DNA of 64,000 nucleotides from Acidimicrobiia bacterium (GTDB lineage Bacteria > Actinomycetota > Acidimicrobiia > Acidimicrobiales > MedAcidi-G1): assembly GCA_012959995.1 (NCBI GenBank), contig DUCC01000002.1:1-64000 (forward strand), written 5' to 3'. The translations under genes and the position numbers were made by a program. A model generated the notes under the pieces. That model worked only from the letters and a program-made list of their open reading frames with translations. It made no database searches and had not been told where the DNA came from. Below are positions 1 through 8,168 of this stretch, one piece after another. The number at the start of each line of letters is the position of its first letter. Within the stretch, counting starts at the first letter, position 1.

Positions 1-28
1 ATAAATTCATTGCAAGGGGTAGTTGAGT

Positions 29-151
29 ATGACACCAGTTAAAAACTTACAGCGAAAGTCGCGGAAATCGAGCCTTCGAAAAGGTTCGTCAAAGCGCGCT
101 TTATGGGCTACCGAAGAAAATCCTTCCGAGGAAAACAATGAAAGTGAATAA
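29..151 (+). CDS. Small hypothetical protein upstream of the giant surface protein
   Basis: A 40-codon ATG frame, preceded by AAGGGG about ten bases upstream. It ends two bases before the next start (TAACAATG), so the two could be translationally coupled. The peptide has a basic, Lys/Arg/Ser-rich first half and an acidic Glu/Asn/Ser-rich tail. It has no membrane segment and no family I recognise. It may be a leader peptide or small gene of the same transcript, or a chance frame. The AAGGGG site and the tight spacing are the only support. Confidence 0.4.
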   Translation: MTPVKNLQRKSRKSSLRKGSSKRALWATEENPSEENNESE

Positions 152-153
152 CA

Positions 154-3100
154 ATGTTGAAAGTTAGTAAGTTTTTACAATTCCAAAGAAACATATTTTT
201 TGGGATTCTCGCTGTCGCGGTCGCGGCCACACTTCTCGTTGTTGTTCCTCAAACAACTCGTACCGCGGGTGCATCTGTTGAAGATTTACCTTCCGATACT
301 GGGTTTACTTGTTCTTCTGAAGGGCGTGGTGGCTTCCCGTATCAAATGATGTGGGCGAACTCTACGAAACAATCAAAGAACTTGTTTAATGGTAATGGGG
401 CAGTTCCTTCAGAGGTAACAGCACTGAACATTAACCCAGAGAGCCATATTCATTTACAACTAGCGAGATATAACGCTGCCACCGAAAAATATGATGTTGT
501 GGGTACTTGGGCTCCAGCTCTTAATGGAGGATTAAAGAATGATAATGGGGAAACATTACTTTCTGCTAACACATTTTTAAAGAATAACTTTGAGCAGGTA
601 AATGGACTTGCTATGGATCCTTATGGAAACGCGTATGTTGCGATTCAACCTGTAGATGGAAAGGGATCCGCATATTATGTTCAATTAATTCCCCCCGCGG
701 AGGGTGAGCTTGGAACGATGCGAGCAATCGCAGAGTTGGCTGGTAACCCAACGAATATTAATGCCGCTACTTATTATGAGACCGCTCTCCTCGGCCTGCC
801 AAAAGTAGTGATGGGTGGAAACTTTTTTAAATCTGCGCCTTATAACGTTCTTCTCTATAGGGCAGAAGGGGCTGCGGTCCCGCTTGTTCAAAAAGAAGAA
901 ACTCGAACGGGTAATGATCGTGGTGGGCCAAAAGATTTCTCTTGGATAAGGGAAGGGATTTCTTGGACTGGTTCTTATAGCCCTGGTGCTGGGCAAAGTG
1001 ATGTAAATGGAACCCAAATTTATGACCTGATCGCTCTTCATCCGGATAGTTCTGGAACAACGGGAACAGTATTTTTAGGTCAAGCTGCTGGTCCGAGTAC
1101 CGCCAAAATTTCTGGTGTATCTATACCTGCAGAAGCAGAAGCTAAAAAAGACACGTTTGGTGCGTCATATAACTTCAAATTGGGTGACGATAAAACTTAC
1201 ATATATTTCACGGCGAATAAGTCTGGTCAAATGATTCAGGTTGAACTGCCAGATCCGAACAGTGATGGAAATATTACTATTACGGGTGGAAACAGTTTTG
1301 ATGTAACTCATGTTGGTAAGACTGCAGCAACTTCTGAGAACGATGGAGCAGGATGTCCTAATGACCCGCCACCTCGTTTAGGTTCTCTTGTTGCATCAAC
1401 GTGGCCGCCGGACTGTAACCTCGCTGACCCGGACGGTAAGGGTTCTACTTTCCCGATTTCGATCTTTAATAGCGAAGACAACCCTCAAAATGTTTTTATT
1501 ACTGTAAAAGTAAACAATGTAGTTGTTACTGGAGGTCAATATTTCAGTAGTGGTTCTGCCTATAACCCAACGTTAGACGGAACTCACAAGATGTCTGTTC
1601 CAGGTAAGAAAAATGGTTCTCAGGGAGAGTTGATTCTCACTGTTGATATCGAAAAAGATCAAACATGGTCTGTCGAAGTTAAAAATCCTAACGATGGCAA
1701 CAAAATTTTAGAGCTGATTCCAAGCGGCGGCACACTCAATACAGCAGCCTGTGATGGGGATTTTTCTGAAGAAACTATTTTTAACGCAAACCATACCGTT
1801 GGTACCTGTAACTCCGTAGGAGACAAATACGAAATCGGTGTTGCGATAAATAACAGTATGTCAAATGTTGACGCAAGTTTCAGAGCAATCGTTGATGGTT
1901 TTACTCAAAGTTTCATCACAACGATTCCTCATGGGACAGATTCTCCAGAAAATGACTCTATAAAAAACATTACTTTGGACGTCAGCCCAAATGATCAGAT
2001 CGTACTTGAGATTGGTGAAAAAGGAGAAGTACCTACCGCCACTACTTACTATGCAACTGATTGTGTAGTCATTGAAGAAGCATCGATAGATCCGTTTCCT
2101 TGTAGCTCACCTGACGTAAACGGCCAGATACAAGTACGGCTCAATGAAGACAGTACGGCCTATGCGGTAGTTGTGTTAGATCCATCAGCAGGTGGGTTTA
2201 ATACTCTTTGGGAAATGCCTTTTACTTGGACGTCAAGTGATGGAAATGCTGCTAACAACTATGAATATTTAAATGGGACTGCTATTCATCCCACGACAGA
2301 TGAAGCATATGCCTTGCTCAGATTTGAAGACGATAGGTCATATCTAGTTCGTTTCGATGACGAAAAATTTGAATACGTCTTCAAGCTACCTAACTACGGA
2401 ACTGCAGGTGGGTGGTCTAACAACGGTACTTTTGACGATGATGGAAACTTTTATTATTGGACATCGGGTGGCGTTGTAGCAAAGATTACTGCAGCGCAAA
2501 TCAATGCGCAGGCGAATCTAAATCACTGGGACATAACCGACGCAAACATACCGACCCTTACCCCTTCTCTCGGAGCCTCATCTATGAGAGGAGCAGACCT
2601 GATTGCGGTGACGGATGATTTCGGTTCGGGAGAAAAAACCTATTTAATAGGAATACAGTCAGTAAGCGGAGGAGCAGGAGGTGTCTATGTTTATGACGTC
2701 GCCGGTAACATCATTACGCAATTCGCTAGTTTTGGATTTTCTGACGGCAAACCCATGCCTGATGAGGGATACGGGGCGGCTTACAAAGTTACAGACAACA
2801 ACGGTGCTCCTGGAGTTTTCTTTTCCAGTAATGGTGGAGATACGGGAACAGTAGTCACATTAAACCTTGACTCTATTGATATCACTGATAACTCTCAAAA
2901 AGTTACTTTTTCTAAAGCGGGAGGTCTTCCAGCAACAAACCAGAACGATGGTATGGGATGTGCGGTTTCGATTCTTAGCGTCCCTCTTGAATTTGGTGAT
3001 GTTTATGGATACATGTGGGTTGATTTCAACAAAGACGGCAACCGGACTGCGGTAGAAGCTGGAACGGAACCACATGTAACCGGGTATGACGTTACGTTCA

Positions 3101-5409
3101 CGAACGTAACTCCCTACTTGGATTCAGCTGGCAATGTCGTTCATTTGCCAGGTGCAATGAGATTTGAGGATCATGCCGTAATGGGCGGCACGAATGACAC
3201 GAATTATAAGTGGGAAGCCAACCTTCCTTGTAAAGACAACAGTGGTGGCATAATTACGTGGCAAGCCGAGTTTGATTATTCAGATGCAACTTGGCCGACT
3301 GGTTTCACCCCTGCTGGATACACCGTTCAAAATAATCCTGACAGTGTGAATACAGCAGTATTGGATTCGGATACAGAAATATCAGCTGCAGTCAACTCCA
3401 TGTCGTCACCCTTTACTGTGAGTTGTGACAGCAGTGTTCATCGAGCCGATGCAGGAGTGGTTGGAGACTATGTATTTACCCCGACCGCTACTATCGATAT
3501 TGATTGTGCGGCCGGAACCATTGTTGTAAATCTAGATAACAGTGCCTCAGATATTGATTCGAATTTTGTTGTTGGTGTTTACACTGTTGATTCGTTAGGA
3601 ACAGTCACTCAGATAACAGCAGAGTCAGCATCACAGGTAGTTGCAGCTGGAGTTGGACCTACCGCGTATGCAACCGGAATCACGATCCCTGCGGCAGATA
3701 CGTTGCTTTATCTTGTAATTGAGGGACAAGGCTCTTTAAATAGTGTTGTCAATTCAACTGATTACAGCGAAGTGGTTTTGAATCAGTCTGCTAATGACGC
3801 GATCAACGTTTTGTGTGTCCAAGTCCAAGCAGAAACCGATTGTGCAGGTGACGGCGTCTCGGTAGTTCTGGATAACACTGAATCAAATCAGATAGCGAAT
3901 TTCACTATTACACCAATTATGAATGGCGTGAACCAAACATCAATCACTCAAGCTGTTCCAGCAGCTGGAACTGTTACGTTAACCAACGCGGATTTAAATA
4001 TTCCAGAGGATTCTACGTGGGGTATTCAATGGGAAGTCGCTGGCGCTACTGCTGGAAGCTTCGGACCTTATCGGATTCCAGAATCGGCCACAGACGATAT
4101 GACATTGGACTGTGTGGAACCTGTTTTCGCACCAACAATTAGTGGAACTATTGCCTGCGCATCAAACGATGCAGTCACCGTTACCTTCACAGTAGATAAC
4201 TCTAATTCCACGCTTACAACTAATAACTCTGATCCAGTGACCGATGGGAACACGGTACAAATCACCAGTGTCGCCGGAGGCGTGGACGTATTCAATCTGA
4301 ATCGAACCAATGTTGTTCCGGGTGCCACGTATACCGAAACTCTTACCCTGGCTGAAAATGAACCGATCGCGATCAGCGTTTATTCTCTAAACGATGTTTT
4401 TGGAGCTGCACTCGTGTTTCCGGTAACAACATGTCCGGATTTTTCTCCTTCAACTTCTATGACCTTTGCATGTGGTGTAGATAATGATGCCTTTGTAAGT
4501 TTCACAGTAAATAACAGTGATTCTGAAGTGGATGTTCGATACAAGCTTGTAGCGATTGATTTTGAAAAGAATGAAACAACAGTTATAGATTGGGAAACTC
4601 TCCCCGCCGGTTTCGATAAAGAAGTCTTCATCACAGAGACTGGCGAAAAACGAATGGAATATGAGGTGCGGATCAAATCCCTTCATGCCGATCAATCTGG
4701 CTGGAGTGCCGTAACTGAATCCGTGTATACAGATTGTGAGGGTGAACCTACGACCTTTGATCCAACAGTGACTCTGGTTGCACAATGTGGTGCTGATCCG
4801 AAAATTGTTGAATTAACTCTTGATAATTCTCGGTCAGATTTCCATGCGAGTTTCCAGGTAGATGTTTTTGATGGTTCAACTACATCAGCTGCGAAACTTG
4901 ATGCACTTTCTACTACACAGGAAGTAGGAGAAGGGTCTCTCGATGCTTACCGCATAGATATTCCTGTCCCAGATCCTGGCAAAATGATCAGTGTTGAAAT
5001 ACTCGCAACCGCATTAAGCACCGGTGGTAAATCAATCACTGCATCCATAGTAATTGAATCTACAATGGCAATTAGTTGCCCTTACGAACTCAATTTTGGT
5101 TTAACAACTGCTCCAAACTGTGGTTCAGAATCCATAAACATGGTTCTAAATAACGAAAAATCTGGTTGGAATGCCTTGGCAACACTAGTGCTCTTTATTG
5201 ATGGAGAACCATCCAATACCAAAGAAGTTCTCATTGATGCTGGTGAACAAAAGGCAGTAAATTTCCAAGTCAGCAACGGTCAAGAATGGTATGTAGCTTG
5301 GTCTCTTTCCGTATCAGGAACCACCTACTATTCAGCAGAAACTGAGCCAAGAGTATTTGCTCCTTCTCCTGCTTCTTCCTGTCCAGAAATGCCATTACCT
5401 ACCGGCTAA
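154..5409 (+). CDS. Giant exported modular surface protein (two propeller-like halves, SdrD B-like domain, Cys/Ig-like repeats)
   Basis: 1751 residues. Residues about 1-40 form a Sec-type signal: basic start, hydrophobic stretch FFGILAVAVAATLLVVV, then a possible cleavage site near Ala-Gly-Ala. Residues about 50-400 and 650-935 look like two related beta-propeller-like (DUF6923-like) modules, each closing with an N/E-N-D-G-x-G-C motif. Two Cys-containing modules lie between them (about 415-645). An SdrD B-like domain follows near 945-1110 (GDVYGYMWVDFNKDGN), then six more repeat modules to the end. No LPXTG motif, C-terminal membrane helix or S-layer homology domain is visible, so secretion or non-covalent attachment is likely. 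The function could be adhesion, surface coat or display, by inference only. The gene is distinctly AT-richer than the core genes to its right, which suggests acquired DNA. Translation may be coupled to the small frame just upstream. Confidence 0.8.
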   Translation: MLKVSKFLQFQRNIFFGILAVAVAATLLVVVPQTTRTAGASVEDLPSDTGFTCSSEGRGGFPYQMMWANSTKQSKNLFNGNGAVPSEVTALNINPESHIHLQLARYNAATEKYDVVGTWAPALNGGLKNDNGETLLSANTFLKNNFEQVNGLAMDPYGNAYVAIQPVDGKGSAYYVQLIPPAEGELGTMRAIAELAGNPTNINAATYYETALLGLPKVVMGGNFFKSAPYNVLLYRAEGAAVPLVQKEETRTGNDRGGPKDFSWIREGISWTGSYSPGAGQSDVNGTQIYDLIALHPDSSGTTGTVFLGQAAGPSTAKISGVSIPAEAEAKKDTFGASYNFKLGDDKTYIYFTANKSGQMIQVELPDPNSDGNITITGGNSFDVTHVGKTAATSENDGAGCPNDPPPRLGSLVASTWPPDCNLADPDGKGSTFPISIFNSEDNPQNVFITVKVNNVVVTGGQYFSSGSAYNPTLDGTHKMSVPGKKNGSQGELILTVDIEKDQTWSVEVKNPNDGNKILELIPSGGTLNTAACDGDFSEETIFNANHTVGTCNSVGDKYEIGVAINNSMSNVDASFRAIVDGFTQSFITTIPHGTDSPENDSIKNITLDVSPNDQIVLEIGEKGEVPTATTYYATDCVVIEEASIDPFPCSSPDVNGQIQVRLNEDSTAYAVVVLDPSAGGFNTLWEMPFTWTSSDGNAANNYEYLNGTAIHPTTDEAYALLRFEDDRSYLVRFDDEKFEYVFKLPNYGTAGGWSNNGTFDDDGNFYYWTSGGVVAKITAAQINAQANLNHWDITDANIPTLTPSLGASSMRGADLIAVTDDFGSGEKTYLIGIQSVSGGAGGVYVYDVAGNIITQFASFGFSDGKPMPDEGYGAAYKVTDNNGAPGVFFSSNGGDTGTVVTLNLDSIDITDNSQKVTFSKAGGLPATNQNDGMGCAVSILSVPLEFGDVYGYMWVDFNKDGNRTAVEAGTEPHVTGYDVTFTNVTPYLDSAGNVVHLPGAMRFEDHAVMGGTNDTNYKWEANLPCKDNSGGIITWQAEFDYSDATWPTGFTPAGYTVQNNPDSVNTAVLDSDTEISAAVNSMSSPFTVSCDSSVHRADAGVVGDYVFTPTATIDIDCAAGTIVVNLDNSASDIDSNFVVGVYTVDSLGTVTQITAESASQVVAAGVGPTAYATGITIPAADTLLYLVIEGQGSLNSVVNSTDYSEVVLNQSANDAINVLCVQVQAETDCAGDGVSVVLDNTESNQIANFTITPIMNGVNQTSITQAVPAAGTVTLTNADLNIPEDSTWGIQWEVAGATAGSFGPYRIPESATDDMTLDCVEPVFAPTISGTIACASNDAVTVTFTVDNSNSTLTTNNSDPVTDGNTVQITSVAGGVDVFNLNRTNVVPGATYTETLTLAENEPIAISVYSLNDVFGAALVFPVTTCPDFSPSTSMTFACGVDNDAFVSFTVNNSDSEVDVRYKLVAIDFEKNETTVIDWETLPAGFDKEVFITETGEKRMEYEVRIKSLHADQSGWSAVTESVYTDCEGEPTTFDPTVTLVAQCGADPKIVELTLDNSRSDFHASFQVDVFDGSTTSAAKLDALSTTQEVGEGSLDAYRIDIPVPDPGKMISVEILATALSTGGKSITASIVIESTMAISCPYELNFGLTTAPNCGSESINMVLNNEKSGWNALATLVLFIDGEPSNTKEVLIDAGEQKAVNFQVSNGQEWYVAWSLSVSGTTYYSAETEPRVFAPSPASSCPEMPLPTG
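3484..5391 (+). repeat. Six divergent tandem Cys/Asn-Ser modules within the surface protein
   Basis: Six successive modules of about 100-120 residues, starting near protein residues 1111, 1227, 1330, 1436, 1539 and 1651. Each opens with a Cys followed by a short Gly/Asp/Asn-rich turn. A strand of the form V-x-[LFV]-x-[LV]-[DN]-N-[ST]-x-S comes next, as in VVNLDNSASD, VVLDNTESN and ELTLDNSRSD, and the module ends with alternating beta-like segments. Two further copies lie earlier, near residues 422 and 548. DNA identity between copies looks low, so this is an old protein-level repeat rather than a recent DNA duplication. An Ig-like beta-sandwich is inferred. Confidence 0.65.
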
Positions 5410-5421
5410 TTAAGTCATTTT

Positions 5422-5463
5422 GGTTGCTGGCTTCTTCCATAACCTAGGTGGAAGCCAGTAACC
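5422..5463. terminator. Hairpin after the surface-protein gene
   Basis: GGTTGCTGGCTTC at 5422-5434 pairs with GAAGCCAGTAACC at 5451-5463, giving a 13-bp stem (one G-U if transcribed from the plus strand) with a 16-base loop. It begins 12 bases after the surface-protein stop. No clear T-run follows, so it may be a weak or factor-assisted terminator. Confidence 0.6.
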
Positions 5464-5545
5464 AAACATGTAAGCCCGGCAATCAAATTTTCTCGTCTTT
5501 GACCTAAACTGAAATTAAGAACGCTTAATTTAGTTGGGAGTGCAA

Positions 5546-5638
5546 ATGACTGACCTAGTTGAACCTCCAAGAGCTTCCTTTACTTCTTTTGAAGAGTCAA
5601 CCAAAGATGACCGGTCGTTGATTATGCCCCAACGCTAA
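5546..5638 (+). pseudogene. N-terminal fragment of an HD-domain-type protein
   Basis: An ATG frame with a GGGAG ribosome site seven bases upstream encodes only 30 residues, beginning MTDLVEPPRASFTSFEES and going on with TKDDRSLIM. I recognise this as like the first residues of HD-domain phosphohydrolases (an aromatic/Thr stretch, then an E-x-S/G-T-K-x-D segment before the first helix). The homology stops abruptly where a tRNA-like segment starts on the other strand. It therefore looks like a gene start cut off by rearrangement. The family assignment rests on memory of the N-terminal pattern only. Confidence 0.45.
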
Positions 5639-5663
5639 GGTTCTACCATTGAACTACATCCAC
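5634..5663 (-). pseudogene. tRNA 5'-half remnant (tRNA-Gly-like)
   Basis: Read on the minus strand, the 30 bases follow the order of a tRNA start: a 7-base acceptor strand (GTGGATG), TA, a D-arm GTTC-AATGGTA-GAAC with a perfect 4-bp stem, one base, and the 5' anticodon stem TTAGC. The sequence then departs from any cloverleaf. No 3' anticodon stem, T-arm or acceptor partner is present, so it cannot make a tRNA. It resembles tRNA-Gly genes most. It sits exactly where the HD-like gene start breaks off. Confidence 0.55.
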
Positions 5664-5691
5664 ATAAAATTAGGGATAATTTTTAATTGCT

Positions 5692-6612
5692 ATGAGGCTC
5701 AAATACCGTAAATTTCTTTCATTCTTTTTTCTTTCCTTACTTATTTTTGGGTTCTCTTCTTGCAGCAAGCCCGAAAGACCGATATTAGTTACTGGTGAGA
5801 ATTTAATTGAAGAGATAGTCGCTACCAGTTCCTTGCCTTTAATAACTACTCCTTCTGAAATTCAGCAACAAAGTGAATCACCAGTCGAAGATACAGAAAT
5901 AAATAGTCAAATTTCGTTAACTATCCCGACGGTTTCTGGATACGCAATAGTCAAAGAAAAGATTCCGGTTCTAGATTTTTATTTTTCCCCTGATCCTGAC
6001 GCTATATATTCAGAAGGATTAACTAACCCCGGGCCGTTTGAAGGGTTTCGTACGCTGCAAACAACTGGCGAGGTAAAGGGCAAATATTTAGAAGTAATAC
6101 TTCCTCGTTTACCAAATGGGTCAAAGGCATGGATTTTATCTAAAGACGTAGACATTTTTTATAGTGATAAGAAAATAGTCATTGATTTATCCGAGCGGAC
6201 AGCAAAAGTAATTACGTCAAAAGAGTGTTCTGTTTTTGGTTTATCTGAAGTGCCTTTAATGGCATGTAAGAATTTAAACAATAAGGTTCTGGCTGAAGCT
6301 CCGGTAGCGATCGGGAAAGACTCCTCTCCAACTCCTCTAATTGATGCGGTCATTGATTATCTTTGGGAACGGTCAACCTCTTCTGTTTACTTCAGTCAAG
6401 GTTATGGTGACCGTATCTTTGGGCTAAATCAACACTCAGAAGTTTTAGACAATTTTGGAGGCAAGAGGCCAGCAATTGCTATACATAGCACTTCGTCTCC
6501 CGAATTAATAGGAGGAAAAGTTTCAAATGGCTGCGTCCGCATGAAACCAGAAGATATTGAAATTTTTTTAGAGCATGTCACTTTAGGAATGAAGGTACAA
6601 ATAGTTGATTAG
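5692..6612 (+). CDS. Lipoprotein L,D-transpeptidase (YkuD domain)
   Basis: 306 residues. A basic start and a hydrophobic run lead to a lipobox ending FSSC at Cys24, so the protein is probably lipid-anchored outside the membrane. A Ser/Thr/Glu-rich linker follows. The YkuD catalytic signature lies near residues 262-285: H-S-T-S-S-P, then I-G-G-K-V-S-N-G-C-V-R-M with the nucleophilic Cys near 281. Such enzymes form 3-3 peptidoglycan cross-links or attach proteins to the wall. The gene is AT-rich like the surface-protein gene, and its ribosome site is weak (AGGGA, farther upstream than usual). It could help modify the wall for the neighbouring surface protein, but this is only inferred from adjacency. 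Confidence 0.85.
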   Translation: MRLKYRKFLSFFFLSLLIFGFSSCSKPERPILVTGENLIEEIVATSSLPLITTPSEIQQQSESPVEDTEINSQISLTIPTVSGYAIVKEKIPVLDFYFSPDPDAIYSEGLTNPGPFEGFRTLQTTGEVKGKYLEVILPRLPNGSKAWILSKDVDIFYSDKKIVIDLSERTAKVITSKECSVFGLSEVPLMACKNLNNKVLAEAPVAIGKDSSPTPLIDAVIDYLWERSTSSVYFSQGYGDRIFGLNQHSEVLDNFGGKRPAIAIHSTSSPELIGGKVSNGCVRMKPEDIEIFLEHVTLGMKVQIVD

Positions 6613-6624
6613 TAAAATAAATCA

Positions 6625-6788
6625 CTAAGGACCCTCATAGGGAAATCCGAGATCAATAGCAGTAACGAGCGGCCGAAATTCAATATTTTCTGCTGCTGCC
6701 AATGAACCACAAGTCCCTCCTCGGTCAACCACTGGCAGAATCATTACTGGATCAGCACCTAAGTCACGAACAACTTGTGCTGCCTCCA
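6625..6788 (-). pseudogene. 3' fragment of a pyrE-like gene (orotate phosphoribosyltransferase)
   Basis: A minus-strand frame ending at the TAG at 6625-6627 reads TTVALEAAQVVRDLGADPV, then M-I-L-P-V-V-D-R-G-G and a tail ending in DLGFPYEGP. This matches the last ~55 residues of PyrE: the Thr-Thr phosphoribosyl loop edge, the Ala-x-x-V-V-R-D-L-G helix, the V-x-x-V-V-D-R strand and the C-terminal D-L. Upstream of the Thr-Thr the homology vanishes, and the frame reaches a stop near 6828, inside the antisense of the next fragment. There is no start codon region and no catalytic core, so it is a broken remnant. Confidence 0.5.
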
Positions 6789-6790
6789 AA

Positions 6791-7021
6791 GCCACAGTCG
6801 TTACTTTTGGCTTCGAAGACGGGTACTCCTTCTACACCAACGATAACCGGGATGCTTTCACCACGGCCCTTCACGCCTGGGCCGACGAGCACCCAGACGC
6901 AGTTCAAACTCTTCAACACAAACTGGGCACCTCTGTAGCTTTGGATTCCTTGCTGGTCGGCTCTACGAAAGAACTCGACCTCGACGCAACTTTGCATGCT
7001 CGCTGGGGGTTTACCGCATGA
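6791..7021 (+). pseudogene. Headless C-terminal fragment of a pilus-operon gene
   Basis: A plus-strand frame reading ATVVTFGFEDGYSFYTND and so on ends with GFTA and a TGA overlapping the next gene's ATG (ATGA, 7018-7021), the usual spacing of a real operon gene. About 76 residues remain. Upstream the same frame stays open but runs antisense through the pyrE remnant, with no credible start. GC content is like the core genome. I read it as the 3' end of a pilus or pilus-assembly gene whose 5' part was lost in the rearrangement. I do not recognise the family. Confidence 0.55.
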
Positions 7022-7473
7022 AAACACGTAACCGTGGTTTTGCTCTCATGGAAGCAGTCGTTGTTTTTCTCCTCATGGGCATCGTCTCAGGGATACTCTG
7101 GGGACGCATCAACACTGACGACGTACTGCATCGCTCTGCTGTCTCCAAAGTAGATCTACAAACTGTGGCGTTAGCTGAACACGATTACGCTCTCAGCAAC
7201 CGTAGTGGCTTCACTAGCGACTTGACTGTGTTACCTGGTTTACTCAACATCGACCTCGCAACGGTCACAGCGTACTCTTCGGTAAACGCCGCCTCCCCTG
7301 TCCTGGTTGTCTCTGCTCTGGCCGACGGCACTTGCGTCTACATCGAAACCTCTAATCCGTGGAATCCGTCTAGCACCCAAAAAGGCATAGCGGAAGCTCA
7401 AGTAGTAACACCCACGCCAACAATCTGCACAGCGGCTGCGTTGTACTCCACGGACACTGGGGAACTGTCATGA
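7018..7473 (+). CDS. Type IV pilin-like protein 1
   Basis: 151 residues. The N-terminus has a class III prepilin signal: a short basic leader (MKTRNRG), the G|F cleavage junction, Glu at +5 (FALME) and a ~20-residue hydrophobic helix (VVVFLLMGIVSGILW). A peptidase of the PilD type would cut and methylate it. The rest is a small, mostly beta, Cys-containing head. It overlaps the genes on both sides by four bases (ATGA), so it is in one operon with them. It is probably a minor pilin or pseudopilin of a pilus or DNA-uptake machine; the assembly ATPase and prepilin peptidase are not in this window. Confidence 0.75.
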   Translation: MKTRNRGFALMEAVVVFLLMGIVSGILWGRINTDDVLHRSAVSKVDLQTVALAEHDYALSNRSGFTSDLTVLPGLLNIDLATVTAYSSVNAASPVLVVSALADGTCVYIETSNPWNPSSTQKGIAEAQVVTPTPTICTAAALYSTDTGELS

Positions 7474-7904
7474 TGCGCCGCAGAGGTGTTGGCATGTTAG
7501 AAGCCGCCGCATCGATTGTGATCTTTTCGATTGTCGCCGCGATGGTTTTGGTAACCGCTGCTCGCCTGTCCCTGGCGGCTGCTGATTCAGAAATGCGTTC
7601 CGAAGCTCTGGCTGCCCTAGATGGTCAGGTAGCTCAAATCGCAACCAACTCGTGGGCAGACCTCGTTGACGGCCTCTCGTCAAGCGACCTCCCCAACAAC
7701 TATTCTTTAGACGCAAACCAGTCAGCGATCTTCGTAGGGCCACTCCTCATCGAAACCCCTGTCGCCTGGACCATCGACACATCAAACTCAGATACCTGGG
7801 TCATTGTCACAGCAACCGTCGCTCTCCCCGACCGGTCAGGGGATGTAACTCTGTCAGCGACGAACCATATTTGGTCACCAACATCGTCAATAATTGTTGA
7901 ATAA
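7470..7904 (+). CDS. Type IV pilin-like protein 2
   Basis: 144 residues with a prepilin signal: basic leader MMRRRG, cleavage before V, Glu at +5 (VGMLE) and a hydrophobic helix (AAASIVIFSIVAAMVLVTAA). The following globular part is short, without cysteines. The start overlaps the upstream pilin stop by four bases. It is the last gene of the operon; 146 bases without a recognisable gene follow before the tRNA gene. Likely a minor pilin; a general secretion pseudopilin is the alternative. Confidence 0.72.
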   Translation: MMRRRGVGMLEAAASIVIFSIVAAMVLVTAARLSLAAADSEMRSEALAALDGQVAQIATNSWADLVDGLSSSDLPNNYSLDANQSAIFVGPLLIETPVAWTIDTSNSDTWVIVTATVALPDRSGDVTLSATNHIWSPTSSIIVE

Positions 7905-8050
7905 ATAAATAAAAACTTTCGTCCCTGGCCGTTAAAAAGAGGCAGAAGAAACGATTTGGCCTTTACTTTGTGCAACAAAATGCATAAACTACACGCATGT
8001 AATCTACAGCCTTTACAGGTCAAATGCCCTGCTCAGACTATGTTTTCATA

Positions 8051-8126
8051 TGGAGCGGACGACGAGATTCGAACCCGCGACCCTCACCTTGGCAAGGTGA
8101 TGCTCTACCAGCTGAGCTACGTCCGC
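8051..8126 (-). tRNA. tRNA-Gly (anticodon GCC), CCA encoded
   Basis: The minus strand folds as a full cloverleaf: acceptor GCGGACG/CGTCCGC, D-arm GCTC-AGCTGGTA-GAGC, anticodon stem CACCT/AGGTG with loop TTGCCAA (anticodon GCC), and a T-arm with GGTTCGAAT. Discriminator T at 8054, then an encoded CCA at 8053-8051. It lies just right of the rearranged region, which fits tRNA genes as common integration sites. Confidence 0.97.
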
Positions 8127-8168
8127 ATTGCGTCGTTACCTTATCGGCCTAAAAGCCGATTCGGCCGC

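Noticed and set aside
5385-5409. C-terminal sorting signal (PLPTG)
   Set aside because: The end reads PLPTG, not LPxTG, with no hydrophobic helix or basic tail after it.
5591-5666. Complete tRNA gene
   Set aside because: Only the 5' acceptor, D-arm and anticodon-5' strand are present; no T-arm or matching acceptor follows.
6702-6938. Plus-strand 78-residue frame across the pyrE remnant
   Set aside because: A different frame carries the pilus-gene tail that ends at the ATGA overlap; this one has no ribosome site or homology.
1-7021. Prophage or IS element
   Set aside because: No integrase, transposase, terminal inverted repeats or phage structural genes are visible in the window.
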